64,000 nucleotides of DNA from Ectobius pallidus (GCA_964059195.1 CAXKWD010000001.1:119159751-119223750); one strand, 5' to 3'. Positions 22,483 to 35,835 are shown, counted from the first letter of the stretch. Notes: generated from the sequence alone by a model not told the origin. Numbers and translations are program-made.

Positions 22483-24013
22483 TTCTTACAATTCCTCCTC
22501 GACCATGTTATTACTTTTATTTATTTCTTTATATATACAGTACTCTCTTTTCCTTCATGCTTTTATTTCAAAATATCTTTTATGGAGCACATAGATGAGA
22601 TTCTTGGAAGTGGCAACAGAAAAATGCCATCGTATCGGCAGGCAGTGGTCCAGCATGAAATGTAACTCATCTTCAGACGTTCACCACCGCCCACAAGAAA
22701 GCTCTGTGGATTGTATCCCCGCGTCGAGACGTGTCGGATGCCAGCACATCATTCTAAACATAGCCAGCATGCGTCTGGAGTATCCGGAAATCCGGTCTCT
22801 CTTCGACACGACCTTCACCTGCTTCAAGCACGTGCCCTATCCAAGTGACAATGTTGTATAAATAGTATGAATTTTCCCACTTCTATACCGCCTCCGAAAA
22901 AAGAAGGGAATTCCCCTTTTGTCATGAATAAAAAAAACAAGGAAATAATGTAATGCTGTGAGCTTATTTTTTTATTTCAACGTGAAATAACTTTGCATTA
23001 ATAATTTCCTTCACCCGAGAATAATAACGATGTAAAGCATTTCAAATGTAGATGCTTTATCATTTCTGCTGAAAATACACCATCGTATTATGATTAAACA
23101 ACCGATACCTTCCGACTGACTTCCAGGTGCACTACAATTGACAAAGCCTAAATTTTAAATAAATTGCAATATTTGTTCAACATACCCCGCCAGAATTTCG
23201 ACATAATATTGTGTTTTCCAAGATAAGGCACGTATAGTTGTTTTTACTCCATTGGAAGATGATAAATTTATACCGGTATATGATCCAAAAAAGAAATATT
23301 TAGTTGCCCAGATTGCAAAATCTCTAACAGAATTTTACGTAAACTTCTACGTGTTGCTTAAAATTTCATTTCACCGTCGATGCGTTTAAATTTGTAAGTA
23401 CATCATACTAATTTTCATCATAGTGCAATAAAGAATGCAAATGTTCACGCAGTACTTAAAATAGGACGGTACGTATTATCTGAATAATTTTACATCAGAT
23501 ATAGCCTCTGAAATTCAAATATTGATTCAGCATCAGTTCAGAAGTACAGTAGGCCCAGACCGATGGTGATTTTCCTAACATACTCGCTTTCCGTGTTGCT
23601 GAGTAGAATATATTGATCTCATAACAATAATATTATTGTCAGACTCAGAATTTTAATATAATTATAATAATTTACCTGTGCCGTTGATTCAGGCAAGTGA
23701 TAATCTTCCATACCTCCCTTCAGTGTACAGGGAGAAATCATATAAGATCCTAAATTTCCCTCCCATATTTTTTGAACTTTTCTCTGTATACCTAAAATAT
23801 GAAGAAGTCCTCGTGCATTTCAATAGTCTAGGACCGAACGTAACATAATGTTTATGTTTAGTAGGCAGCATAAGACTTAAGTCTCGGGTCTTTAATATAC
23901 ATTTTTGAATTCAGGAAACCTCAAAACATGTAATGCAGAGAACTCTATAGTATTTTTAGGGTCAAAACCAATTCATTCTTCAGATATAGATCCAACCATA
24001 CAGTAGAGATTAA
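22483..24013. other. Non-coding stretch with one doubtful coding relic
   Basis: 22595-22861 (+) is an 88-codon frame of balanced composition with a C.HIIL..ASMR.EYPEIRSLFD segment. It faintly recalls the Cys/His tail of some LINE reverse transcriptases, but I cannot confirm this. The remainder to 24013 is AT-rich with nothing recognised. Confidence 0.3.
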
Positions 24014-24035
24014 AATATATATATTATATATATAT

Positions 24036-24086
<51 letters not shown>
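24014..24086. repeat. (TA)n microsatellite
   Basis: A run of TA with a few TT and AA interruptions, ending 134 bases before the rst/kirre exon, within the preceding intron. Confidence 0.95.
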
Positions 24087-24088
<2 letters not shown>

Positions 24089-24220
24089 CAAACGAAATCC
24101 GTTACTCCGTGCAATCGCATTATTTTGACTTGAAAGGTGTTTAAAATTCATTAAAAGTGTTTATATACTTTATATTATATTAGATGAGACTTATATGAAC
24201 CTGGAATGTATGTATTTCAG

Positions 24221-24453
24221 GTGACTACTCCCTGGACATCTTCCCCGTGATGCTGGACGATGACGCGAGGTATCAGTGTCAAGTGGGTCCGGGGCTTCAG
24301 GGGGAGCCTGGGATTCGCTCAAAGTTCGCAACTCTCACAATCCTGGTGCCTCCGGAACCTCCCCGGATAGTGCAAGGTGATTACCTCGTCACCACGGAGG
24401 ACAGGGAAATCGAACTCGAATGTGTGTCCTTAGCGGGGAAGCCTGCAGCTGAG
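24221..24453 (+). CDS. rst/kirre: Internal exon of Roughest/Kirre Ig-family cell-adhesion receptor
   Basis: This 233-bp exon encodes 77 codons after two bases that complete a split codon, so it begins in phase 1 and ends in phase 0 after GAG. The acceptor is TGTATTTCAG|GT and the donor is GAG|GTAAGT. Residues 11-17 read LDDDARYQC, the D-x-A-x-Y-x-C signature at the end of the first Ig domain. IRSKFATLTILVPPEPP is the linker, and ITTED/IELECVS-like residues hold the first cysteine of the second Ig domain. The GKPAAE end is characteristic. The family (Roughest, Kirre/Dumbfounded, vertebrate Kirrel/Neph) consists of membrane proteins for myoblast fusion and for sorting of eye and nephrocyte cells. 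The exon is GC-richer than its surroundings and intact. No other exon of the gene is visible in the window. Whether it is the rst or kirre paralogue cannot be decided. Confidence 0.92.
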
Positions 24454-26090
24454 GTAAGTGTCACTGCATACATAACTGTTATCAACCAAAAAATGTAAAC
24501 AGCCAAATAGAAAGTTAATGTTCTGATTAAATGTTCACATAAATACTTGCATCCAACTATTATGAAAAGTATTAGTAATCACTGTTTGGAGGAAGTAACT
24601 ATCATTACATAGATTTATTTACTGCTTGCTTCCAATGTGATAATTTAGGTTAAATCAATATATTATATGCATTACAAACATGATTCGTTTATTAGTTATT
24701 ACATTATGATTTTAATAATAAATTTAGGGCTATCAGAGCTTTCCGTAAATTGACCCTAATTAACTGGTGGGTGTATTAGTTCAAGCTTGCTGGTTTTAAT
24801 ACAATTCAATATGTAGGCTGGCATTTTAAAGCTATATTAGATCCATTCAGGGGAGTTAAAGATTTTTTTTCCGCAGTGCAAACATTATCTCCTATGCATA
24901 ATAATAGGTCCGTTAGCCACCGGAAAAGGGCAGGGCACTATGTGCAATTTTAGAATCTATGTAAAGAAGAAAATCCATTATTTTTAAAACAACAAAACAT
25001 ACACGTTTAAGAACTGGTTATCAAAAAGACTACACATTTGAATTATTATAAAGTAAAATTAATTTACAAAATTTTCTCTAAAAACATGCAAGTTAATATA
25101 TTTTGTTATTTTAGCTCCCACGTAAAGTTCCATATTTGTGGCATTGTTATTTAGCAAATAATATAAAACTAATCGATCATTAAATGGGCCATATAGTAGG
25201 CAGATGAAGACAGAATGATACAAAATATGACGTCAGAGTTTTGAAGGAAAGTTAAATAAATACATACTGAAATCAAGACTACAATCCTTTTATTTATATC
25301 TGTTCAAGAAGAAAACATCTTATTGAATAAAATTAGCTGCTTGCTTCAAGCAAGTTGCCTTAGACGCAGCATACCAACCAATCACTTTTGACAGTGGTTC
25401 ATATGATGATAAAAATTATGGGAAACATATAAACGATAATTTGAACAAAACATCTAAAAAATGTTTACTATATAATCTTATAAATATAACTAATTCAATT
25501 CAAAAAACTATCGGTAAAGAGTATAAAATATCTGACGGCTGTATGAATACCCATACTAAATAATATCTACAAAATAGATTCTGATGCAACAGAGGAAGAA
25601 TTCTTCTCTACAGCTTATTTGTGTAAACATTCAACATGTTGAACTTAAACGAAATTAAGGTTATGCAAGAAAAATGAGAACTTGTTTGTTGAGTTGAATG
25701 TAGATAGAATGACTGCAGGCACTTCCAAGTAGAAATCTAAATCAAAGAGAATAAGATGAAATGTCAAAACAATTCCTATACAAATCCTTTATTCTTTCTA
25801 ACGATATAACATACTCCTAGCATTACCGTCCTTTATTTCATATAGTAACCGAAAACATGCTTCAAGTCATGTGTATAATGTGAGATCACATAGAAGGCCT
25901 ACGCAGTTTGGAATGGTTCTGTGATAGGTTTGTACAATAAGATTGCATTTAGAAATAAATTCGAAACTCTTTAGACTTCCAAGTTTTCTAGAACGATACA
26001 CTGTGGAAGCTAGTGGAAAGCTGGAAAAGTGTTGTGAAAAGCACGGGGATTATGATGTATAACAGTACAACTGTTTAAATAAAATTAGGT
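24454..26090. other. Intron sequence downstream of the exon
   Basis: It begins with the donor GTAAGT. AT-rich and non-coding. 24855-25115 is the second copy of the old dispersed repeat also seen at 4140-4395, sharing ATCTCCTATG, CACTATGTGC and the end TTATTTTAGCTC. No further exon was found. Confidence 0.45.
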
Positions 26091-26102
26091 AAACTAATAA
26101 AT

Positions 26103-26345
26103 GGCCGCCTGCGTGGTCTCGTAGTTAGCGTAGCTGACTAGGCCTACGGGTCAGTAGGCCCGGGTTCGATTCTCGGTACCTCCTCGGGTTTTCCTGAGGT
26201 AGGGAGGTCTGGAACGGGTTGAGAAGCTACTTGATTGAGAAAATAGCGGATTACCCAATCCTGTCATCAGCCTACGATAGGTGACGCAGCGGTTCGATGG
26301 TAGGCCTTGTCAATCCAGGGATGTAGCGTCAAGGAGTTTAGTTTT
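26103..26345 (+). mobile_element. tRNA-derived SINE, family A, with target duplication
   Basis: The head GGCCGCCTGCGTGGTCTCGTAG holds an A box, and GGGTTCGATTCTC is a good B box about 60 bases in. The body contains GAGAAGCTACTTGAT and GACGCAGCGG, and the 3' end is GGAGTTTAGTTTT. A perfect 12-base duplication AAACTAATAAAT flanks it (26091-26102 and 26346-26357), showing insertion by target-primed reverse transcription. Confidence 0.9.
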
Positions 26346-26357
26346 AAACTAATAAAT

Positions 26358-26800
26358 CAAAGTGCCTGCGGAGGTAATAGGTCATATTTCAGAAACCAGT
26401 GTTTTAGGTCACGGTTTCCTGAGAAAGTTTGGCCAGCATATATGAAAGAATAAGTGGGATATCTAGGAACAGAACATATTATTCACAACAAACTCAAAAG
26501 CGTTCTCCCTATAGACATTATAAGTGCGTATTAAGTTTCATGAAAATCTGATAAAGCGTATTTGAGTTATCGCGCGTACAGACAGACGGACAAACATTTT
26601 TCCCGTCCACATGTAATCTTAGGAACTACAATTCTGTCACTTAATAAATAATTATAAAAATTGTTTGCGGATACATACCGACCTCTGTTCGTACATAATT
26701 TTGGCAAAAATATATTGAGGCATGCTCATTTTGTCCAAAATGTATATATTATAATTAAAAGGTGGACTTATTCGGATACACAGCAGATACTTAAATATTT

Positions 26801-26831
<31 letters not shown>

Positions 26832-27485
26832 CAAATAAATAAAAATAAATAAAATACAAATAAATAAATAAATTAAATAAATAACAATTAAAATCTTGCG
26901 AGCTCAGCATAATATTAGTCAAACTGAAGTGTGTCGAACTATAGACGAATGACAGAATATAGATATACAATAGTTAAAAAAAGAAATGAAAGAACAAAGG
27001 TATAAAAGATAATATTGGGAGTTGAGTTATTGACGGGGAAAGATGGTGTCTTGTTTTATAAAGAATAAAGATGGTGTCAAAATGCGGCTCGTGCCAGAAT
27101 ACCTCCTTGGTGTCTATAAGCATATTTCGGATGCCAGTTGTCATGTTGCAACGTTATTGAAGATGTTGACCGCCACCCTCTTTTGGAAAGGAATGTAGAA
27201 GGATGAAATGAAGATGTTACCAGTCTGTTGCTGTGATATGTGCATTTTCTTCTGTGACATCCCTCCTTCCCTTCTATGTTCTCCATGAGTGACATGAGGT
27301 ACGGGCCTCGTGAAATTACGGCGTTATACATTCCAACCCCAGTAATCTAGCTTCCATGTAGTTTAGTTATGAGCTAAGTTATGTTAGTAAATTAGTTTTA
27401 TACTGACACATACACCATATTATGTGCCCCCCCCCCAAAATAGCTAGAATAAACTATTCCTCTGAAATTATTTCTATTACCACAA
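26358..27485. other. Non-coding stretch with simple repeats
   Basis: 26500-26600 contains a widespread-looking repeat motif (TTTCATGAAAATCTGAT followed by ATCGCGCGTACAGACAGACGG) typical of invertebrate transposon flanks. (AAAT)n fills about 26803-26885 and a C run lies at 27427. The minus-strand frame 27077-27331 shows no domain. Confidence 0.4.
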
Positions 27486-27783
27486 GGCCGCCTATATGGA
27501 ATAATGCTTAGCATTGCTGAGTACGGATATTCAGGTCTGGGTTCCATCCCCGGAACTTCCACGGACTTTTCTCAGATAGGGAAGTCTGGAATGGGAGAAC
27601 CGAGGGCTGCAGTAGCGACTTCGGTCAAGAAAATCACCAATGACGGTTGTAGAAGGCGGCATCCTGACCACATACCACCAAAACCTGTCATATACCCATG
27701 AAGTATGTCGACCAAGGCTAATGACAGCGGTTGGATGGTAAGCCCCGTCCCCCATGGATTGTAGCGCCATGGAGTTTAATTTT
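27486..27783 (+). mobile_element. tRNA-derived SINE, family A, diverged copy
   Basis: It aligns through its whole length with the copies at 26103 and 55834. It has a GGCCGCC head, a decayed B box (GGGTTCCATCCCC), CAGATAGGGAAGTCTGG, GACAGCGGTTGGATGGTA and the GTAGCGCCATGGAGTTTAA end. Flanks TATTACCACAA and TATTACAA suggest an eroded target duplication. Open frames across it are accidental. Confidence 0.82.
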
Positions 27784-28013
27784 ATTACAATGGTATTCCT
27801 GTAGCTCAGCTATTTATAGTGCGAACGGTCTTTTTTTGCTTGTCTCAGTGAAGGCAGTTTCTAACTTACACAGGAAGAAAACGTTCAAAGTGATCTAGAA
27901 AGCAAAGTGAATTCACTAGAGTATTTTATTCCATGAAAGAGCATGAAAGCCTACGACTAGTAAGAGCAACAGTAAAAAGTAACTTTTGTAATAATAATAA
28001 CAATAATAATAGT

Positions 28014-28047
<34 letters not shown>

Positions 28048-31000
28048 GTCTGAGAGCTGTCATAAGACATATGCTAAAACAAGAATCTCCTCTTGACTAG
28101 TGATCATTACATCGACCACCGGGTTTGAGTGCTTCTCCAGTAAGAACTTGTAGGCGACCGCTGCATTCGCCTGTTGTCAATCCATACGTCCATCGTGGTT
28201 CGGATTTCAAGTTAAGCCATAGGTCCCGGTTCTGTTGCCTGAATGGGATCTGCTGTATTATCTAGGTGTCCGACTAGCTACTATAGCCACGATCATCCGT
28301 GAAATGGCTCCTGGTCTGACCATAAATGCGGCAAAATAAAGAGCCAAGACTACTCTGAAATGTAATTTGGTTTTTAATATGTTGTATTAAGTTTTTTTTA
28401 TTAAGTTTTTCATATATAGGCCTACGTGCGTCACTGAAAAATTTTCATAAAAGCAAATACATAAAATTAATGGAGTAATGCTTTATGTTACAATATGAGG
28501 AATTTTATCCACACATTAGCTATTCCATTAAAATTTCCTGCATTGAGTATAAGTCCGCTGATATAATTCGATGAATACTTCATAGTGATGTTTGATACAC
28601 CTTATGATAATGGACACATGGAAGTGAAATCTAGGGCTTTGTCTCTAATTCAGAGAGGTCTAACAGTATCAAATCGTTTTCTGAGAATTATATCAAAACC
28701 TCTTCCTAGTATGTATCCTAGGCAAAATTTACTTCAATATAATTAGTACAAACCTGCTACATTAATTGCTCCAATCTACAGCTTCCAGAATCTCCTACAT
28801 ACTTCGTAAGTGCTGCCATAGATTTCAAGAATCGTCCCTTTTTTAGTACAGTCATTTTTTTAAATTTACTATTATTTATTTTGTCATTAAATCACAAATT
28901 TCCAATTATTTACATTTACATGAACCAATCTACACATCAGATTAACTCATCCTACTTTTAAATACAATTATATACAATATTATGTATTTAAGAAATGCTT
29001 AGAAATAAAACTCATCATAAACACATTAATAACAGAAAAATACAGGCTGAAATCAATATTAGAAAGTAAAAAAAACTATAAGTAATTAAAAAAATAATAA
29101 TGCATGTGTTGGTCCTTTAAATCAGTGTATCTCTTATATGTCTCACCCAGACATCAGAGACGTTTGAAACGCAAAATTACAATCTCCGCTTCGACTAGCC
29201 TTATCGATAATTTCTAATAGCAATAGGTAACAACCTCGCATTCAAGTGTCATGTTACTTATGTATTCTGATATGAATTACATTATCTAAGTTGTAAACAT
29301 TTATATGCAAAAAGTCTCTAAATTATTAAAAGTAACACTTCATCTGTTTCCCTCTGTTTCATTCATAAACAAATTCGCAAAATGACCGTCCTTCTCTGAT
29401 TACTGTAAAAAAAATCATTCATTAATATCTTATGGCTAATGACGTAAATGGTATTCTGGACTACTCAGTATAGGCCTACTGATTATTTACGTTACGTTAA
29501 TATTTATTTATAAAATCCTTTACCCATTTAGTTACAATTAAAGTAGACTAAACGCATTTGTGATGTTTGGATTTCACCTGTTATAATCAGCATGTGTAAG
29601 CAACTTCAAAACATATCTCTGTTATGATATATTTAATTTTAGCTTGTGATGTAAAGATATTGTATGCAGGACTATTTAATATGATCAATTATTATAATAT
29701 AGTAAATATTTAAACTACGTCTTAAAAACTCCTTTACTTTGCAGTTACAATCAAATCAATAATGTTTGTGAAAACATTGAAAAGAAGTTACTTATTAATA
29801 TAAACATTTCAATGCAAGCTAAGAATTTATAAACGTTAAACTGCTTCTATGTTACTAATTGGCATTTCTTTGAACTGTTAGTATGCGTTGCTACTATAGT
29901 TATAATTATTATGCATACCAGTTTACATAATTATTCAATTATACTGGCGCATTAGTTAATTAAACTCATTAGCATAATAAGGACAACAAAGCTTCATGAT
30001 ACTAGCTAATATTATCTAATTACTGTTAAAATTTGCACAAATATGTGCCATTAGTTAGAATTGAACATTCTGGTCGTTGTCATAATTAATCAAATATCTG
30101 TTTAGAAAATTCATAACTCATTACACACAACGATTGACCAATAAATTGAGATGAAGTAGGCCATAGTTTGAATTTTTACAAAGATTATATAGAAGTAAGA
30201 TAGGCTAAGCGCTGTGTTGCTGTGTTAAAGGGGGTAGAGGGTCTTACGTCTTCTATAAATCCTAAAATTCACTCACGCATTCGTATACAAATTTCCAGTG
30301 TCAGCAATCTTCTTGTGCAAAACAAAAGTGGTCATAAAACTGTCGTTAACATTATTCAAAGAATTCGAACTAACGTAAAGGAATTTTTATGTGGCGCGGA
30401 AAGAAAAGGAAAAGGAATATGTCAAGAAATCCGTATGAGAAGCCTGGGGATGGGTTTGGCCGGAAATCGAATTTGAGCCCTTGCTACGTGCTAAGTGAAA
30501 CTGCTTCACGATCAAGGAAGCTACTCAATCCAGAAAATAATATTTCTCGTACTATCTGTCAAGTCCTCAGCTTTAAGCATCATTCCCCTGGTATTTCTAC
30601 CAGACGTATAAAGGAAAAAATCTCATAGTAAGGTAGAGCCTGATCTAATATAGTCCAATAGTACATTATGTATTAAGATGTATGTTTATGAAACGAGCGT
30701 AACGAAACAAACCTAAAGTTTAAGTTTTCAGATTATAGAATCACTCAAACGACGCATCAGTTGGTTCTCGTAGTCCTTGCCTTCTACGGCAGATGGCAGC
30801 TCATGGTGTCCGGTCAAGTCTAAGCTTTTTTCGTCGTTTACATAAAATCAACGTATTTTAATAACACGAATTCATTTTAGTATATTAAAATTAACATGAA
30901 CAGAATGTATTCTATTTTAAATATAGGTTGTTTATTACGCAGTTTCCAGTTGCTACTCTCAAGGTTTCAAGATCGTTCCGGTGTTCGATAATAATAATCG

Positions 31001-31522
31001 ATACCACACTGGAAAAGAATGTCATATAAAAATATTGCATTGTCGTAATAAAGAGTAAATCTCCCAAGAGAGAAGGTAACTGAGACACTACAAAAGATAT
31101 GAGACACCTGCATGAATATTCTAGGCCAGTGTACTCCAACAGAATGTCTTGTTACGTCACTCTACGAGGTGTAGTACTCAGTGTACGAGAAACAATTGGA
31201 TTAGAGCACAGTTGGTTTACTGTTTGCCCTAACTATTCTGCCCTCATACACAACTCATGCCCTGACGTCATTATATCGCCAGTTGGCGAACGCTGCTCTT
31301 GGCCTACTATAAGTATAAGTCCTACACTTTTCTTGCTTCTCATCTTCGCATAAAAAGAACAATATTACATACGATGATTGTGCACTATAGTACTTCCTCA
31401 TGCGCGGTTAAGTTATCGTTTAATCAAAATCTAGGCTGGATCGAGGCAGTCATTTATAACTACCCTTCAAATCTTATTTCTTTGAAAAGATATTTGAAAC
31501 TAAAGTTGTGAGCCTTGATACT
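27784..31522. other. Non-coding stretch
   Basis: (AAT)n lies at about 27993-28048. 28090-28340 is GC-richer and may be an unrecognised repeat. 28350-30200 is very AT-rich. Frames at 30222-30628 and 31099-31353 have no recognisable domains. Confidence 0.4.
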
Positions 31523-31957
31523 TACTTACTTAATGGCAATACACAAATCCTAAGCAAGCTAAGGAATATTATCTATTTTACGGAAGCCGGACGTTCATTG
31601 CCGCGCCATTCAACCCTAGTTTGTGCTAACTCCATCCAACCATCCCTCGCAAGTCCCACTTCTCTTAAATCTATCTTAATATTGTTCTCCCACCTACGTC
31701 TATAGGTCTTCCAAGTGGTCTTTTTCCTATGGGTCTCCCAATCAATATTTTTAGGTATGTCTTTCCTCCCCCATGAGTGCAACATTCCCAGCCCATTTCA
31801 GCCTCCGTGTTTTAATTACTCTTACTATATCCGGTGACGAGTACACGTTATGAAGCTCGTCGTTATCCAGTTTTCTCCAGTCTCCATTATCATATCTTTT
31901 AGGCCCAAATATTTTCCTAAGCACCCTGTTTTCGATACAGAGTGTAATGTTGAAAGA
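31523..31957 (-). pseudogene. LINE 3' fragment, endonuclease-RT type, copy 1
   Basis: The minus strand encodes the C-terminal end of a non-LTR retrotransposon protein: ENRVLRKIFGPKR, SSPDIVRVIKTRRLKWAGNVA, then after a frameshift YRRRWENNIKIDLREVG and W.ELAQTRVEWR, then a stop. This R-R-x-x-W-A-G-H-V-A / R-R-R-W-E-D-N-I-K tail is common in insect LINEs. The copy is 5' truncated near 31957. Its 3' end runs into an AAGTAAGTAAGTA tail (31523-31535). It is the same family as 36660-37112. Confidence 0.8.
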
Positions 31958-32170
31958 AAATCGCTAGAGCAACTTTTTAAGAATTGGGCAAGATTTTAGG
32001 AGGCATGCTATTTCGGATTAAAGTCGCAAACATCCATCGTGTCACGTTCTCAAAAGTTATTTAATGTCAATTTGAAATTTCATTTTGATGTGATTTATCG
32101 TTCTAGAGTTAAGTTGCTCGCAGACCATAGACGCACATAGGCCTATTTCTGATAAATATATTTTCATAAT
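31958..32170. other. Non-coding stretch
   Basis: Nothing recognised between the LINE fragment and the inverted repeat. Confidence 0.4.
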
Positions 32171-32528
32171 CAGGGATCCCAAAAACTTGTTTCTTAAAAT
32201 ATATATGGCTTTAGCAGCCTCCAGTGTTTTTACATAATCTGACAAAATATTCTTTAACAACGTCGAGTCTAACTTGGTATGCGCCCACAAAAGCTAGAAG
32301 CTGCTTACATTTGTTGCAAATTTTATTCCAAGTACGTTAAATTATATATTTAAAAAATCATACCAACAGGAAATTAAGAAATTCTATATTTTAAGCTAGC
32401 ATCAAAAGGTGGAATTATATAAATGGCTTCCACTGTGTTCGTGAAAAGGTATTAGCCTATAAAAGGGTGACTGATAAAATTACATACCGATTCATGACGT
32501 TTTACCTGCGAAAATGCAACACGATGAG
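32171..32528 (-). repeat. Inverted repeat pair, left copy
   Basis: About 358 bases match 35046-35404 in reverse orientation with moderate divergence. Shared words include CACGATGAG, CGTTTTACCTGCGAAAATGCAAC, CCTTTTCACGAACACAGTG, TTGCAACAAATGTAAGCAGC and GGGCGCATACCAAGTTAGA (in one or other orientation). These are either two copies of a dispersed repeat or the long arms of a 3.2-kb element. Confidence 0.7.
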
Positions 32529-35045
32529 AACCTCAAAACGTGTATTCTACTAAATGTTCAACATATTTTGAGTGTTTCTGTTTAAGATATGTAGGTGTTC
32601 CTACTTGTAGCATTTCAGTAAATCTGACTTCTTTCCTAGGTCTAGGACCTCATCCACGATACACCAGCAGATATTATCTGGACGCACATGAAAGCGTTCC
32701 CAGGCTTTAAAAAAACATCAAATCTGCTAAATCGATCTCGCCTAATGCTATAAAACAAACTGCTTTTTTTTTTTTACTTGACTAGAAGTCGCTTCTTGCC
32801 GAGTTACGGAAGAAGCCGGTCGCGACGTTTAATGTTCGTCGTAGGATTACACTTATCATTGCAGAGTTTACCCGGGATCGTAATTTTATTTGCAATGGGA
32901 TTATAAAAATAAGTTACTGCTAAGTAATGTCCTAAGTACTCCTTCAGATCAGACGACTTCCTTGTATCAAACTCGTTTATAGGCTACTGTAAAAATTACA
33001 CTCGAAATTTTATACTGACCTTTCATATTATGAAATCAGGTAATGATATGAAATAAACTTTTTCATACGCTGTATCGTCTTAAGCAACATTTTAAGATGC
33101 CTTAAATGTTGCTGGAAACTAAAATGTATTCATTAAATCTTTATAAAACAAAATTCTTTACCAGTTAACGCAAATATTTCTCCCAGAAACTGTCTTAATA
33201 AGTTGATATTCTACTGTAAAATAATATAATATAGAACAAAAACACACCGGAAACTACTACAGTGTCATGTATTTACTTATTATTGTTGTTTAGTCGGTTA
33301 TAAACCCTTGAAATTGCTGTTTTTCCTTATCCAATGTGACTTGAAAATAGAAAAAAGTATGACGTGTTTTCAAAGCATCTATTTTGAAATTTTATCCTAA
33401 ATATTATCCTAAGCTTATATTCTTCAAATATTAACTTCATCTGTTTAATTATTTCTGATTGTCATATGATTAAAAAAGGAATAACTTGTTCATTGCTATT
33501 TATTGTTTATTGTTATGCTGAAATTAAATCTCCCCATTTAGATACCCTATCACTCTATAGGCCTAAAGGCAATTATTACTAGAAGACGCAATTTTCAGTT
33601 GTCAAGGAAGTAAGATTTATGGAGTAGATAGTTTTTAATAAGTCAAGATTACGTAAAAATATGGTTTCATAGAATTAATATGGATATGTTATCAGCTCTC
33701 TATAATTTTTCCGGTATAAGTGTGAAAGTTGTATATGAAAACATATCAACTAGGCCTAACTTAAGGGATTTTTGTTAGTTTCTGATCACGTATGCTATGT
33801 ATTTTAATTTATCTTCCATTGGAACCTAGGGTTCGTGTTGTACAAAAGTGTACCAAGGTTCTAGTAAATTATTACTAGATTATATGATAATAAAAAAATC
33901 CTGGAAATAGGTTTGTGATAATGTCGATGACTTTCGTTAAGAGACTTGGGGTTCATATCTTGTGGTATGCTATTTTTTTCACAAAGGGATATGCTAGACT
34001 CCTGATTTTCTTTCCACTTATTTCGATTAAGAAATACATATATATCTCGTACATACAGAAAATAGGAATAGGCCCAAATGATCCAAAGTTGTGAATGTGT
34101 TTTAAAACAATGTATTTACAAACCTTACTTTATTGAAGAGGGTTATAGACATAGCAAAACGCATGCTCCTGAACTTCAAAAGGGAGTAAATCTTAAGTCA
34201 GTAAATGTCATCTTTAGGCTGACCAGAGATAAACTTTGGACACTAACAATACCCTGGCTATGTATAGGTCCATTGTTACTATAATCTATACAAAGCAGAA
34301 ACTCGGACGATATAACATTTCACCCTAACTAAGATTAATGATGGCTATTTTACATGACCTTCAACCAAAATATCATTTCTCAGGAGTGTGGAATCTAAAA
34401 TACCGAAATAAATAACACAGATTTCCATAATAATTAAAATATTTACTGTATTTATTTCTTGCTACCTTACTGTTTATTGACATAAAACCAAAACATTAAA
34501 CACGATGTACAAACAACATGTTGTTTATTATTTATCAGTAAATGACGTACATAGCAGAACTCTCGAGGTTTTAACGAACTGTAGGATTTTAATGATTGTA
34601 TCAGCAAATGTAAGTATTCCAATTTAATTTAGCTTGATTTATAACGTAGTTATTATTTGCCATACGAGATAATCCACTGATTTTCCTTACTACAAATTCT
34701 GTTCCACCATAATAAGGTGTATCATTTCATTATCTTCTCTAGCAGTTATTTAATTGTACGTAATATTTATTACCGTAAATTCATTACATACATTACTACC
34801 GTACATACATTAATCGTATAAAGAGCAAAGTTTGGAAACCTTCTATGTGTGCCTTTTCATCTGTGCTCTTGTTGGATTTCTTTAACAGACCAATAGAAGA
34901 GAGAGCGAGTTTTAGTGGGTTTCATAAAGGCATTAGTGAGAGAATTGCAAGTGTGGGGGTAGGCCTACACACACACACACACATATATGTCGGGACTACT
35001 GACAACCCCACACTAACATCCGCAATGCGGGAACAGTAATCCAAA
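32529..35045. other. Non-coding stretch between inverted copies
   Basis: AT-rich with no domain-bearing frame. A short (CA)n lies at about 34969-34982. A transposase was looked for, since the flanking repeats are inverted, and none was seen. Confidence 0.4.
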
Positions 35046-35404
35046 TCTCATCGTGTTGCATTTTCGCAGGTAAAACGCCATGAATCGATATGTAATTTTA
35101 TCAGTCTTTCTTTTATAGGCTAATACCTTTTCACGAACACAGTGGAAGCTAGATACATGATTCCACCTTTTGATGCGAGCTTAAAATATAAAATTTCTTA
35201 ATATCCTGTTGCTATGATTTTTTTAAATATATAATTTGTTGTACTTTGAATAAAATTTGCAACAAATGTAAGCAGCTTTTAACTTTTGTGGGCGCATACC
35301 AAGTTAGACCCGAAGTTGTTAAATAATGTTTTGTGAGATTTTGTAAAACACTGGAGGCTGCTAAAAACAGATATATTTTAAGAAACAAGCTTTAGGGATC
35401 ATCA
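35046..35404 (+). repeat. Inverted repeat pair, right copy
   Basis: This is the reverse-complement partner of 32171-32528. It begins CTCATCGTGTTGCATTTTCG and ends near TTTAGGGATC. No target duplication was found at either copy. Confidence 0.7.
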
Positions 35405-35559
35405 ATGCCATAGATTGTGTTCTGGGGCAGTGATTCCAGAAACTAGCAAATTCGGATGGTAATGCTCAAATCCATGTACGTGCCCTATAGTCTATATAAC
35501 CACAATATATTTTGTTTCATCTACAAATAAAATTCCCTACCTCTCTCATTTAGTCCATG

Positions 35560-35835
35560 TATTCGTAATCTGGATGACCATATGATTATATGGAGGCCAG
35601 GTTTGATTCTTGGTTCCTCTATGAATGTTTCTGAATAAGGTAAGTATCGGGTAACTAATTGAAAAGTAACTGACACTCCTGCTGGAAAAAATAACTAGTC
35701 AATGACCTTGGGTTTTTGGTACCCTAACGATTTCTACCCTAATCCTTCCATCTATCGCTGAAGTCAAAAGGCGCAGATCGATGAGATCAGGCAGTGAGCC
35801 GTGTCCTTTCAGGGGATTAACCCATTGAAATTTGG
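35560..35835 (+). repeat. Possible decayed SINE
   Basis: A B-box-like GGTTTGATTCTTGG is followed by CTC and, 180 bases later, by ATCTATCGCTGAAGTC and GGCGCAG, echoing the family A order. Divergence is high and boundaries are guesses. Confidence 0.3.

Noticed and set aside
22595..22861. 88-codon frame with a C..HIIL segment
   Set aside because: Possible LINE RT tail, but too short and too weak to call; mentioned only within the surrounding stretch.
27504..27770. Frames on both strands near 27.5 kb
   Set aside because: They lie entirely inside a tRNA-derived SINE.
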